Of a stretch of 64,000 nucleotides of DNA, positions 10,982-22,009 are shown piece after piece. A program made the position numbers and the translations under genes. Location of the stretch: the NCBI GenBank assembly GCA_951640195.1, contig OX621168.1, forward strand, positions 2,225,696-2,289,695, read 5' to 3'. The notes under the pieces were generated by a model, which saw only the letters and a list, made by a program, of their open reading frames with translations, was not told the origin of the DNA and did not search any database. The first letter of the stretch is position 1; each line of letters begins with the position of its first letter. Source of the DNA: Porpolomopsis calyptriformis (Eukaryota > Basidiomycota > Agaricomycetes > Agaricales > Hygrophoraceae).

Positions 10982-11960
10982 TTACACAGCATGAGATAAA
11001 AGATGGTCAAGGGAGGAAACAAAATATGAAAGGAACCTAAGTATCAACATGAGAAACCAGCATACGGTACAAGAAACCATCAGGCCATTCAGGTTGTTGA
11101 CAATTAGGTCTTTGACGATCATGTTGCTATACTCTATCACATCCCTCTCTGAAAATCCTTCCACCATCTTTGATGCATTCATAAGGGCAGTGCAGAAGCT
11201 AGCTAGCAGCCACTTGAACAATTTGGTGAAGAAATCCCAAAAGTCTTTGAATGCTATCACAAACCAGTGGAAGTGATCCATTTGCCAAGATTGATTAAGA
11301 GAGTTCATGTAAATCACCTCTCTCACCTTCCCTCTCAATTTCTCAAACACCTCCTTGTAGGGAAAGATCCTTGTCTTTTTATTCATCTTGCCCTTTATAG
11401 CAGTAATGCATGCATGCCCTGAAAACTTCATCCCATGCTTCTTGAACATGGCCTTATTTTTTGGCTACCATTCATCAATTGGATCCTCCTCCTCAAGCCC
11501 AGTCATAACCAGGACTATCAGGACTGCCTTCTGACAGAAAATCTCATAAAACATCTTGTAATTTTTGACTGTAAACTCTTTGACTCTCAGCCCATAGACA
11601 ACATATACAAGCAAATTAATGCTGGCATAGAGGTTTCAGATAAGCATGTATACATTCACCACTGCATCCTTATAGGTGATAGCAGTAACTTCATTAAGGC
11701 CTGTGGTATCCTATAACATAAATGACCGGCCTTAGATGCGAACCCTATATGCAGTGCTCTCAAAGGTGCATCCTTCAGCATTGGATGAGGTCAGGGCTGG
11801 AGTATCATTCTTACCCAACAACATGTTGATGATGGAACTCTTTCCAACACCAGACTCACTAAAAACTATGACATTCGGAGGGGCTATGGAGTTCGTAAGA
11901 GGTCCACAGCTAGTAATTTCTGTGGTAAGTGGCTATCTTCATCTGTAAGTTTGACAATGT
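10982..11960 (-). pseudogene. Degenerate AIG1/TRAFAC-like GTPase (G-domain protein)
   Basis: Minus-strand frames show the G-domain motifs in order. The P-loop reads SESGVGKSSIINMLLG (about 11810-11862), then CTFESTAYRV. The switch II/G3-like DTTGLNE is at about 11690-11711, and the G4-like VLVMTGLEEEDPIDEW at about 11470-11510. A further helical block MFKKHGMKFSGHACITAIKG follows at 11449-11390. This is the layout of basidiomycete P-loop 'G domain-containing' proteins of the AIG1 type. Stops (TAG after YRVRI, TAG after NEW-W) and a changed first P-loop residue (Ser for Gly) mark it as dead. An intron-like GTAAGT lies upstream near 11990. Confidence 0.65.
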
Positions 11961-12835
11961 AACCTTTCTCTGTAGGAATTGACTTACCCAAGGCAAAATG
12001 ACAGCTGATGACTGGGGACTAGATGGCCTGTTTCTCTCATCTGGCGACAGCATTTATATTGTGGGAAGAAGGCTAAGGCATGCATAGAGGGCTCAAGCCC
12101 TTTATGTTTGCTGGCTGATGCTTGTAACACAGTGGGTATTACAGATTACAATTAAATAGGTCAAGGCTCATCTATTGTTATCTGGCAATAGCTCCTGTAA
12201 GTTCAGGGAGGGCCTCAATTCACCAGCAAAAGGACCTCCACCCACAGATTGCACTTACAATTCACTTCAAACATCATGCCCAACTTGTTTGGTCTCATCT
12301 ATCAAGCTGCTCTCGAAGAACCTCTATTTGTGAAAAGGCTCAGGCTTCTCATATTCACAAATTGACACCCATAACACTCTGAAGATCTTGTGCGCTTTGA
12401 TACTACTGTAGCTATATTCATACAGCAAAATTCCAGAACATTGATGCCAATTAGCTCTGGTAGGAATGGAATAGTAGATATACTAGGAACAGGTTCCAAG
12501 CACATCGAAGATGCTGCACCCCTCTCAAATACCGATCTGGCCTCCATCCAACCACTATTATCACAATTGCTTGGAACCACGACAGTCAACAAGTAGATGC
12601 ATACCCTGAGTCTACGTCTTCAAAACAGGTGTGTATGGATACTCCTGTAGTGTTTGGCTGCACTGACCAATGGTTTCTCTACCCACTCGGTGGCTCTAGC
12701 ATACCTTGGAACATGTGTTCACAACCCCATCATAAATTTGGAGTCCTTATCTACTACACAACCAGTCGATATTAGTGCAAGCCTACTTGAGAAACCGTCC
12801 CACCATCACATCCTTTGAGAATAGTGTGGCCACCA
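11961..12835. other. Intergenic / decayed sequence with no recognisable gene
   Basis: The longest frames (about 96 aa on minus, 68 aa on plus, near 12300-12600) have no motif I recognise. They overlap each other on opposite strands, so at most one could be real. No RNA gene or repeat seen. Confidence 0.5.
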
Positions 12836-15596
12836 TTAGACTATGCCTCCATGCACATTTCGCATGTGCGCATAAACACCTCCACTCCCATCATCATCCG
12901 CAAATGTTTTCATGCACACCCAACATATATGCGTCTTACACCCCACGCAAGTAATATGGCTACACCCTCCATTCTTCTCAATATCCACACTGCACTTGGG
13001 GCACGACTTGACGTTGTTTGCAGCCCGCCACTCGAGATATGCCATCTGTCCCGCGCCGTTATTGTCCTGGTGTTCCTTGCACGTTAAGCCCTCGTGGAAC
13101 TCGACATGACAAGCAGGACAGATGCGAACGAGGCATGATGGGCATCGAAGAGCGGTCCCCTGTGGACCTGGTCGATATATAATTTGACAATCTGGGGTCG
13201 GGCAGTAACGATAACCTTCCGGTTGCCTGTTGAGGAAGGACAAGAACGCTACTTCCAGTATCTTCTCCTCATCATTCGGGGACATGACATCACGGATAGT
13301 GGACAAAGGCACATTTGCAGGGCACTGACTGCCGTGATCAGACACACAGTGGATGGGGAACGACTTGGTGTCTGGAGCCGATTTCAGCAAGTGTTGTAGG
13401 CACAAAGTGCAGTAAGAATGGCCACACGCCAATGTAGTGGAATTGTCGGCTTCGCAGAAACAAACAGGACAATTAGTTGCCGAAGCTCGGAAAGTTGGAT
13501 TGGTGGTCGAAAGTGTGAGCCCAGCGATGACACGTTCAACTTTCTGAGCAGCTTGTTCTCCATGAACCGTCAAAGTCCGCGCGACAACGTCAAGAGAAAT
13601 TGTTGATCCTTCCAAATTGCTCACTAGCTCTGCCAGCCCTCCCATCATGAGTCTCCGTAGAAGTGGTAGTTCCAGGGAGAGAACGCGACACTGAGAACGT
13701 ATCTCTTCGATTTTGTCCAAGATTTTGTTCTCCGCCAAGGTAAGGTGGACATCGCGACCAGAAAGCTTCAGACGGCGTTTGCGTGTGTCGCAGTTGACGT
13801 ATACATGGCAGTCTTTGGAAACCGTTTGGAAAAGGGATTTGGCTTCGGTCGTGTTGAAATAGTCATCCCAAACTTCTTCACCATCTAATGCAAGGACCCG
13901 GCCACCTAAGAGTTGCTCCAAATCAACTTTGGCCTGTCCAAGTTGTTTCGGATCTGTGCTATAAATTCGAACGCAAACAGGATCGACCAAGGATCCGTTA
14001 TTATCGCGGTGGTAGTACCTGATTTTGCATTCGTTCGAACGTGAGCATAAGTAATCGAGATCTAGCCTGATTATCTCGAAATGTTGGGCGGGAACATTGT
14101 ACTTGACCGAATGGACGATTTCCACGAACAGCGGTCCCCGTCGAAAATAGTCCTGTGGTTGACCATGCAATCCTTCGACTGCATTTTCAGCAGCCTCAGA
14201 AGTGCTAAACTGCGCGAAAGCTTTAATTTTCGCATCTTGTTTTCCAGCCGGAAGAACGTCAAACGCATCAAGGTGTCCAAAGGTTTCTAGGGCTTTGCGC
14301 AAATGGCGGATACCTTGCTCCTCGCGATAAGTGGGTTCTCCAAGGGTGATTGAATTCGAATCACAGAACTTCTTGAGTTCTTTTACATTGACCCAAGAAG
14401 GTAGGCCCTTGATTTCGACGGAAAACGAACCCGTTTGACGTAGACCAGGTGTCTGGAAAACTGAAGTGATCCTTCGGCCCTGGCACAATTGTCCATCAAT
14501 TCTCCTCTGAACTTTGAGCGCGAGAGAAATAGTCGGAAAATGAGCCCACGCCACCAAGCTGGGAGCATACCAACTCAGTTTGACTTTACAGCTGCGCAGC
14601 ATCGCTGTACCGCTCTGCCCAGCGCGCAGCACCAATCGGGCCGCAAGTTGATATGAGTGAATATTCGTAAGGTTTAGTTCGGAAATGGAACGGGCTGCCT
14701 GATGTGGTGCTTTAAATTCGATCATTGCGGTAGAGGCTGAAGCGGCCTTGTGTAGGGTTACAGACTTGAGATGACCGAAGGTTTCCAAGAGGATGATGAG
14801 CTCGGGTTGTGATAAATTCGGAGGGATGTTCGACAAATTCACACAACAAGATTCGAAAGCGGTCGTAACTTGCTCTATTGAGGCCCCCGGACCAAAGATA
14901 ACTTGGGCACCCAGCAGGTGCCTCTCGGTGGTTGATACCTTGTCACCATTCGACGAGCCAGGCTGGAAAGTATCGGTAAATTACGGCCATCAACCGTTAT
15001 ACCAATGACCGACCTGAGCTGGGGTACTTGCTGTGGGAGCAGCCGCGACAGGCTCCAGCTTGTTTCCTGAGGTCGTCTGGGGCTCAGAAGGAATGGAATG
15101 AGATGAGATTGGAGATCGAACGGGTTATGAATACCTTGCGGAATGGAATGCCCAGTTCAGGCTCTGCAGGCCTCGGCTCAGGCTTTCCTGTTTGGTGCAG
15201 AAAGGGACAGGTGCTACCTTTGGTGCATCGGCCTTGGATAAAAAACTTGCACGGACCAAATGGCGAAGCTGTATCGGTCGTAATGGATTCCTTCCCCGCA
15301 GAGAGCCCATCAAAGGCAAGGCCATGCGAGAAAGGACAAGATGACCCCTTCGTACAGGAATTCCTCAGGTAGAAAGAGCACTGTTGGACCTCTGAACGAG
15401 GTGGGCCGGTAGTAGTGTGCGTGTTGCGACAAGCAGCGCCATATTGGCAAGATCCACGCACAAAATACTGACAGACCTTGGGTGAAGAGGAAGACGGGGG
15501 GTTTTTCTGGGACAATGGGTAGTGGCGGTATGGACACTCGTCGCCGCGAGTACAAGTACCTTGTCGAAAGAACTGGCAGGTTGGGATGGCCGACAT
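12836..15596 (-). CDS. RBR-type E3 ubiquitin ligase with CCCH zinc fingers and RRM-like domains
   Basis: Three exons: 15596-15135, 15058-15014 and 14962-12836, separated by 76-nt and 51-nt GT-AG introns. Exon 1 encodes four CCCH fingers, e.g. CQFFRQGTCTRGDECPYRH and CKFFIQGRCTKGSTCPFLH. Exon 3 begins with RRM-like folds (LSQPELIILLETFGHLKSV; later ALETFGHLDAFDVL). It ends with RING1 (CPVCF...CGHSYCTLCLQ), an IBR domain (YCPTPDCQIIY...CPACHVEFHEG) and a RING2-like Rcat domain. In Rcat, SCPKCSVDIEKNGGCSHITC supplies the catalytic-type Cys position. About 860 aa in total. RBR ligases transfer ubiquitin through a RING2 cysteine, and the CCCH/RRM part suggests RNA-linked targeting. Frame fully open; stop TAA 12836-12838. 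Confidence 0.9.
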
Positions 15597-15852
15597 GAGG
15601 GGCTCAAGCCGTGTGGCCTGAAGCAGATGGTGAAAGCGTGAAAGTTTTGATCACCCCAGGGAAGGATCCTGTTCGACACGAGGCCAGAGTTTGTGAAGAG
15701 TAAAAAGGCGCCCAACCGTGCCCGCATATGGTTTTGATTATGCACATCCTTAATACGAGGAAACTGCGTGAGATGAAGTTAAAGGTCGAATTCCGTCGTC
15801 GATGAAGGATGTGTCCAAGACTCAAAACAGAAAAAAAAATAAATCATATTCT

Positions 15853-17482
15853 TCAATGGCGTTCGTCCTCGTCTTCATCGCTATCAACCACAACATTATT
15901 CCGCGTCCTCGACTTCGACCTCGACCTCGATTTCCGTCCCTCACCCTGCTCACGAGACCTTGAACTCGAGCTCGTATTGGCCTCTCGCTGTGCCTGCTCT
16001 CGTTCCGCCTGATCCTGTATCTCCTTCTCCGTCAGAGGGTACCTATAAATGCAATTCAACACAAACGTGCACGGCAGCACGTCCCCACAATGCTTCCTGA
16101 CATAATTATCATTCCTGTCTATGCCCCCAAACATCGTCTCCTGGCAGAGCCAGTCCAGCCGCCGCAAGCCCTCTCCAAGTTTTCCCCCGGGCACGCCATG
16201 CGCACGCGAGCGGTTATGGCTGTACGCCTCCCTCACCGCCTTTCTCCGTGCAGCGGGCAGCGACTTGTATTCTTCACCAGAGGTAAGCCGCTGCATGGAG
16301 TCAGCAATGCCATCGATGACTTCGCCGCAGCAGACCCCGGTGGATTTGTCCTGCGCGGATATGTTGATCATCCAGGAGAACGCCTGGGAGACGATACGCA
16401 GATGGGTCACCCGGGGGAACGTCGCGGGCTGGTTCCGGCCGTTGGACCATGACTTTTGAGGCGGGTCGGTGGAGCGTTGGCAGTATCCGGAGGGAAAGAG
16501 CATGTTCCATTTGAGGTAAATACGGTCGGCGTCATCGGATGCGGGAAGGAGCAGCGGGTTAACCCGGAGCTCGGCTCTGACAGCTCTCGCAAGGAATGGG
16601 TCAAGCACAGGGCCGTCTACGACATAGTTTAGATAAAACCAATTTCCGAATGAAAATGAACGTACAATGTTTGCCGACTGCGAAAGGGTTTACCGAGTCG
16701 AACCGTTCTCCGTGAGAAGGTCTGGTATCTGCATTTTGTCCCCAATTTTGGGCTTGAGGCCATGAAGCGGCACCAGCAAAACCAGCAGTGGCTGTTGGGT
16801 AGGGGCCCGGAGGTGCCCATCCCATCCCTGGTCCTCCCATCCCCGGACCCCCCATCGGACCTCCCATTCCTCCACCCATGCCACCACCCATTCCTCCACC
16901 CATTCCTCCACCCATCCCTCCACCCATCCCTCCACCCATCCCTCCACCCATCCCTCCACCCATCCCACCACCCATCCCACCACCCATCCCTCCCCCCATC
17001 CCTTGGGACGTATTACCCATACCGAACGGAGCAAAGTGTGGTGTCTGGAAAGGGGGATAAGGCTGTGGACCCCATGCCGGTTGGGGCATAGGTCCCCAGG
17101 CAGGCGTTTGGGGATAGATACCCGGCTGGGGAGGACCCCAGGGTGGTACCTGCGATCCGTATTGCGGGTAGCCAGTGTAGTCCCCGGAGAGGACGTTGCT
17201 GGCTGGGGGATCGGTCGGAGGGAGACTGGTTGGGGGAGGGAAGTACGAACCTGGGGGGGCTGCGGGCGTGCCGTGGACAGACATTTGGGGGATGAACGGG
17301 GAGGGGTTGTAGGGTGTGGGTGGGTAGACTGGGAAGTGGCCAGAAGGGATGGGTTGGGTGCCCCAGGATGGAGTACCCCCTGCGGAAGCAGGGAAGGGCG
17401 TGGGTGGTGTCCGACCCTCTGGAGTTGATAAAGGTGGGATGAAGGGAGTTACTGAAGGGGAGTTTCCTGAGGGACGTGCCAT
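15853..17482 (-). CDS. DUF6699 domain protein with long Pro/Gly-rich N-terminus
   Basis: Two exons, 17482-16666 and 16616-15853, with a 49-nt intron (GTACGT...GTCGTAG). The first about 270 residues are Pro/Gly/Met-rich low complexity and include a (MGGG)n run. The C-terminal DUF6699 domain starts at YGPVLDPFLARAVRAELRVN and continues through WSNGRNQPATFPRVTHLRIV, VCCGEVIDGIADSMQRL and RRLDWLCQETMFGGI. The tail is Arg/Ser then acidic (DSDEDEDERH). DUF6699 is widespread in Agaricomycetes and of unknown function. It lies just upstream of, and in the same orientation as, a shorter DUF6699 gene whose first intron sits at the same place (Y^GPVL), so the pair probably arose by duplication. Confidence 0.8.
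16860..17005 (-). repeat. 12-bp coding minisatellite, (MGGG)n
   Basis: About twelve tandem copies of a 12-bp unit encoding Met-Gly-Gly-Gly, inside the first exon of the DUF6699 gene at 15853-17482. Units differ only at third positions. On the plus strand it reads as Pro/His-rich shadow frames. Confidence 0.9.
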
Positions 17483-17602
17483 CGATGGTAGATGATAGTA
17501 ATCGAATAGGATAGGAGGGTTATTTGGTCACAGCCGAGCGAACGAGGATCACATTCATTGGAGAACTGCCTTGAGCTAGCGCTCGTATGATAAAATGCTA
17601 AT

Positions 17603-18422
17603 TCACGAAGCCAACATCATCACAAAGATATTCGGCGCTTTGTACCCCAATCGATTAATCGCATACTGATCCTTCTTCACCAGTCCTTCAAAATAAACTC
17701 GTTCTCGCAACCAGTCTATCAGGGGTAATGAGAACTGAGAGGACGAATGAGCGCTTTCGCAACTGACCTACACGCCTGTATCGGCTAGGAGTCGCGGCTG
17801 GGGTATAATAAACATTCCAGTCCCTCTGGCCGTTGTGGGCAGCCGCTCGCTTGACTTGTTCTTGCAATCGAGGTGGGAGGGCACCAAACTCTCCGTCCGT
17901 CACATAGTTGTCGGTGTATCTAGAACGGATTAGAGGAAGCTCAGAGGAAGCTCCAAGAATGCGGGAGGGACTGACTCTTTCCATATCGTCGTGCAGAGAT
18001 CGTTCATCGTCACCCCTCGTTCGTTCTTCACGATCGTGCACCATGGACTGATTTCGGTGATGATGATGAGCTCAGAGACGCGGGGCAGAGTCGCAGGCTC
18101 CTCCTTGGCTACAAACTGGAGGTCTCGGTCGCGTTGATCGGGATTGAAGCCTCCGGTCTGTCCTAATCACATATGTGCTTCGTTTGCTCCATGCCGAGTG
18201 AAGAGAGGAAGGAACGAACCGCTCAAGAGGTTGAACACTAAATGAAATTTAGGATTCGCGTTCATGAGAATCGGGTTCAGCTGGAGCTCTGTTCCCAAGA
18301 GGTAGAGGTCGGTTTGCGAGAGCACGGGACCGTCTACGGACGAATCAGAGAAAGTGGAAAGAGAAAAACGATTGAGACGGACAAGAGGCTCCTGCGGCCC
18401 ATTTTCCTACATGATCTGCCAT
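17603..18422 (-). CDS. DUF6699 domain protein, short paralogue
   Basis: Five exons spliced by eye: 18422-18383, 18333-18220, 18162-17976, 17919-17768 and 17715-17603, total 606 nt (201 aa). All introns are GT-AG of 49-57 nt. The protein starts MADHVGKWAAGAS, then YGPVLSQTDLYLLGTELQLN, LPRVSELIIITEISPWCTIV, VTMNDLCTTIWKEYTDNYV and DWLRERVYFEGL, a textbook DUF6699 domain without the low-complexity N-terminus of its neighbour. The first intron is 49 nt and interrupts the same Tyr codon as in the neighbouring gene. Function unknown. No damage seen. Confidence 0.8.
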
Positions 18423-18621
18423 GATAGGCAAGTGATGGCAGTTCGAGCTTGTCAATAACCGTCTGAATAGCGATGGCAAGGCAGACAAGCTGAAGTTTCC
18501 TGGATTTAATAGAAAGATGTTGGTCTTGGGCGGTGTTGTAGCGATGATCGATATCCTCGGTTCGGTGGCTGTGTAGGTCGGTGATTAGATAAGATTGCGT
18601 CTTTCCGACTCATCATCCATC

Positions 18622-19610
18622 ATGGCCCCCAAAGGAGGGAACGCGAAGAAGGAAAGCGGTCGAGCCAAGAAAGCTGAAAATGACGCTAAAAAGAAGGAAT
18701 CAGTCGCTACAGAAAAGGTGGGGGCCCATTCTGCCCTCTCTCGCTTTTTCTCACCCGTTCCACAGGAAAGAAAAGCGGCGGCCTCGTGGGAAGAGGGCGC
18801 GAAGACCGGTAAGAGCAGCCGAGAAGAGAAGGAAGAGAAACGCAAGGCAGACCTGGCACGCAAGGCGGAGAACGCACGTTTGTTGGCTGAAGAGGAGGCT
18901 AGTGCTCCTCCCAAACCCAAGGCCTCACCAAAGCCGGCGAAGAAATCGGCAGCGACGGTTAAACCTGCCGGCCCTGGAGCGATAGCTGCTGGGGGAGATG
19001 CGGCGGTGGAGAGTTATGCTGCGACCGGGATCGATAACGCGCTTGATTTGTTGGATGTGGTTACGGCCAAGACCGATAAGGCGAGCGTTGGACAGCAGGC
19101 GGCTGGGATCGAGAAACATCCAGAGGTGCGTGTCCGTGTCTGAACTGATGTCTGATGCTAACCGTCATTCTAGCGGCGGCTCAAGGTAAGCGATGGGACA
19201 GTTGTGCGGCGCGATGCTGAAGTGTATTCAGGCATCCTATGAAGCCTACCAGGAGCGCGAGCTGCCTAAATTGAAAGAAGATGTGAGTATCCTCACACCC
19301 TTTCGTTGATTATAGTGACATCTACTTCTTCTAGCATCCTGGATTGCGACTACAGCAGTACAAGGTCTGATTCCTCGCTCTCCATTTCTCTGCGCTGACT
19401 CTATCCGTATACAGGACCTCTTGCACAAACAATTTCAAAAGTCGCCAGACAATCCGTAGGTCATGTCTGTAGTTCTGGTCGTCCAGCTTGAGCATCTGTT
19501 ACAGATTCAATCAGGCAGTCGTCTCGTATGACGCCACCAAGGCAGAGAAGATTGAAGTCCTCAAAACTAAACGGGCAGAGGTGGAAGAACGACTGAGAGA
19601 GCCAGTGTAA
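18622..19610 (+). CDS. CCDC124/Lso2-like ribosome-associated coiled-coil protein
   Basis: Seven exons (18622-18717, 18766-19125, 19174-19185, 19232-19282, 19335-19364, 19415-19455, 19505-19610) give 231 aa. The N-terminus is Lys-rich (MAPKGGNAKKESGRAKKAEN) with Glu/Lys/Arg helices (EEKEEKRKADLARKAENARL). The conserved CCDC124 C-terminal block is split over five exons: HPE-RRLK-ASYEAYQERELPKLKED-HPGLRLQQYK-DLLHKQFQKSPDNP. Known homologues (human CCDC124, yeast Lso2) bind idle 80S ribosomes and aid recovery from starvation. Exon 3 is only 12 nt (Arg-Arg-Leu-Lys). Intron 1 is 48 nt, so retaining it would keep the frame open. Stop TAA 19608-19610. Confidence 0.87.
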
Positions 19611-19909
19611 ACCACTGGTTCACAGCCGTGCTTTAGATAGTTCCGCGCCTGTAAGTGTTCTATGGTGGAACGAAGATTTATATAATTCGGATGGAACACC
19701 CATTTAAAAGGGGTGCTAAAACCGCTCCAAGACCTATTCACTCGAACAGCCTCAGCCAAGCGTCCGCTTCTAAAGCCTCTAGAATATGGTAGATAGGAGG
19801 AACACTGCCATTTGTCTGCGCTTTGGCTTTCGAGAAAGCTGACATCAGCAACCCCACCGACCTTATATAAATTCAACCAGAAAAAATATCAACGCAGCAA
19901 TCATCAACC

Positions 19910-20640
19910 ATGTCTGACCTGCCCTCTTCCTCACGTCCGTCTTCACCCCCACCAATCCACTCAACCAACACACTCATATTAACTGGTCTTCCCAGAGAAC
20001 TTTTCCAACCAGAATATCTCCAGCTATTCCGAAATCGTTTTGCTTCCTACGGCGAAATCAACCAGTGGGTGCCACTCCGTTCCATGGTCCGCATCGTCAT
20101 CGTCTATACCCAAGACGAAGATGCCATGCGTGCCAAGGACGATTGCGAGAAGCTTTTCAATGGCGATCTCATCAGGTGCCACTCCCTTTTTCTTTGAATG
20201 TCAACGACGATCTCTAACAGGTCATTAGCGGATTACGGATATACACCGCCGAACGCAATCCTCTCCTCTGCGACTCATCCATGCCAGACATTAGCTATCT
20301 GAAGGTACCAGAAATAGAAAAAAACTTTCTGATATCTCCTCCCGGTTCACCCCCAATCGGCTGGGAACCCGTCAAGGAAGACCCACCAAATGCGACCCCT
20401 CTCGCCAAAGACCTTATGGCTGCACTAACGCAGCTAGAGCTCATGCAAAAGTCACCCGGAGTCGAGATGTTGCTCCACCCAGACGAGGGCTCGGGCATCA
20501 GCATCTGCGTAGAAGACTGCGGGGCCGAGGGTGACGGCGCGGACCAAGTCGATTGGGACTACGGCGAAACAAGACCTTCCATGAATAAATGGAAACCAGT
20601 TCCCACATCGTTCCCCTCTTTACATGCCTGTGTCTGTTAG
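19910..20640 (+). CDS. RCN1: Calcipressin (regulator of calcineurin, RCAN family)
   Basis: Two exons, 19910-20175 and 20229-20640 (225 aa), with a 53-nt intron. An RRM-like N-terminal domain (NTLILTGLPRELFQPEYLQL, then FASYGEINQWVPLRSMVRIV) continues into GLRIYTAERNPL after the intron. The family signature FLISPPGSPPIGWEPVKEDPP follows at about residues 115-135, then PLAKDLMAALTQLE and the C-terminal VDWDYGETRP...KWKPVPTSFPS. Calcipressins bind and modulate calcineurin in calcium/stress signalling. A TATATAAA motif lies about 45 bp upstream of the ATG. Frame intact. Confidence 0.9.
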
Positions 20641-22009
20641 GATTTGCGACAAGTGAGTCAGATCCTTCATTTTCGCGCCTCTCTCGGATGATAACCGTTC
20701 AGACCTGTACCGACCCAATGGGGATGCGGATACTTCATATTGCCTATTATAATACTGATCCACTCTCCTGTCTCACCCGGCTGCTTGATCGTTCGCTAAT
20801 CTACTCTCAAGGTTTTTCCAGTGTTCTGTCTAAACTACGTCATTGTGAGTGCCTTCCGATTTAAATTCATTATGATGAATCACAACACCTTAAACTTCCG
20901 AGCCATTCAAAGAGGAAAATGCCCGCCCACAATTCTGACCATTCTCTTCACGCTCTTTTTCTCTTAACCAACGATACTGATCGTTCACTTTACAGGCATA
21001 CCTACCTGCGCTCCAGTCATATCCGGCGTCTCGACAATTTGTCCGCACGTTGGTACGAGAATATGAATCTTGTGCGCTTGAGCATACGTACCATACCACC
21101 CTTGAATAATTGTATTATCTCGGCTTTGATAATCATTCCAAACAGTCATCGCACAGCCATTTCCCCGCCTCCTTTGTTAAGGTCCGAAACTACTGCGGTG
21201 TCGATCGTGACAAGTCTCTTGCATGAACGTCTACGGTGCGATATACATACGTTCCCAGTCTTTGGAGCCCATAACCTTTCAAGTTCAGTCAGAGTGGTCC
21301 GCCAATTCATGTTTGATCCGTCCAGCTGCGTTAGCGGGCGGTACTGAGCTGCCGAGTACTGCCTCTTCCACCTCAATGTAGTGCCCATGCCGCGCGGGAC
21401 ACTGAAACCTACAATGCAGACTCAGAGGCAGCAGCACTGCGACTCCGGATAATGCACTGGCACCCATCTATTCTCTCCGCCATTGCGGATAGTGGATGCC
21501 TTCCCGTAGGATTTAGAGCGTGTTGTAAACATAAAACATGACCCAAAATGGCCATGCCGTTGTGCCGCTGTCAAAATCGGAGTTGAGCTGTCAATAATAC
21601 CCAGTTCCAAACCTTATATTTGGAGGGGGGGTCAGACCCCCCCTTCTAGTTGTAAACGCGAGTTGTAAATAATTTTTGAGACTCAGCAAGATCCAAATCA
21701 TCAGATACGTCCCAAAACATACGGGTCACATGTGCTCCACATGTACGACGCATCTCCCTCCCACCTCCCGCCCTTCGTCCCTCCCTGCAAGATCTCGGTG
21801 AAGTGCCTCATTGGAGGCTTACTAACTCAGGTGAGCAACCGCCATTCCTAAATTACTTATTTCTTTGTAGTTGCCATCAACTAACCGCCGCCCAATTTCA
21901 AGAAATGTAGCACGATAACACAGCGGCTTGGCGCGATTGCCTGTATAAAGATGCGAGGGGCATGCAGGGTGAGTCCCCATCCAATTCACGTCCAACCCAC
22001 TGATTCAAC
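20641..22009. other. Intergenic region, no gene seen
   Basis: No frame longer than about 140 aa and none with a family motif. A short palindrome of G7/C7 type (GGGGGGGTCAGACCCCCCC, about 21625-21643) is the only structure noted. The TATA-like and Pro-rich start of the Harbinger Myb gene follows at 22010. Confidence 0.5.

Noticed and set aside
15125..15745. Alternative frames across the CCCH exon
   Set aside because: Only the frame starting at 15596 has regularly spaced C-x-C-x-C-x-H fingers and splices in phase to the RRM-RBR exon.
16762..17091. Long plus-strand Pro/His-rich frames over the minisatellite
   Set aside because: They are antisense shadows of the (MGGG)n coding repeat of the minus-strand DUF6699 gene.
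21625..21643. Terminal inverted repeat of the Harbinger element
   Set aside because: The G7/C7 palindrome has no partner beyond 24897, so it cannot be used as an element end.
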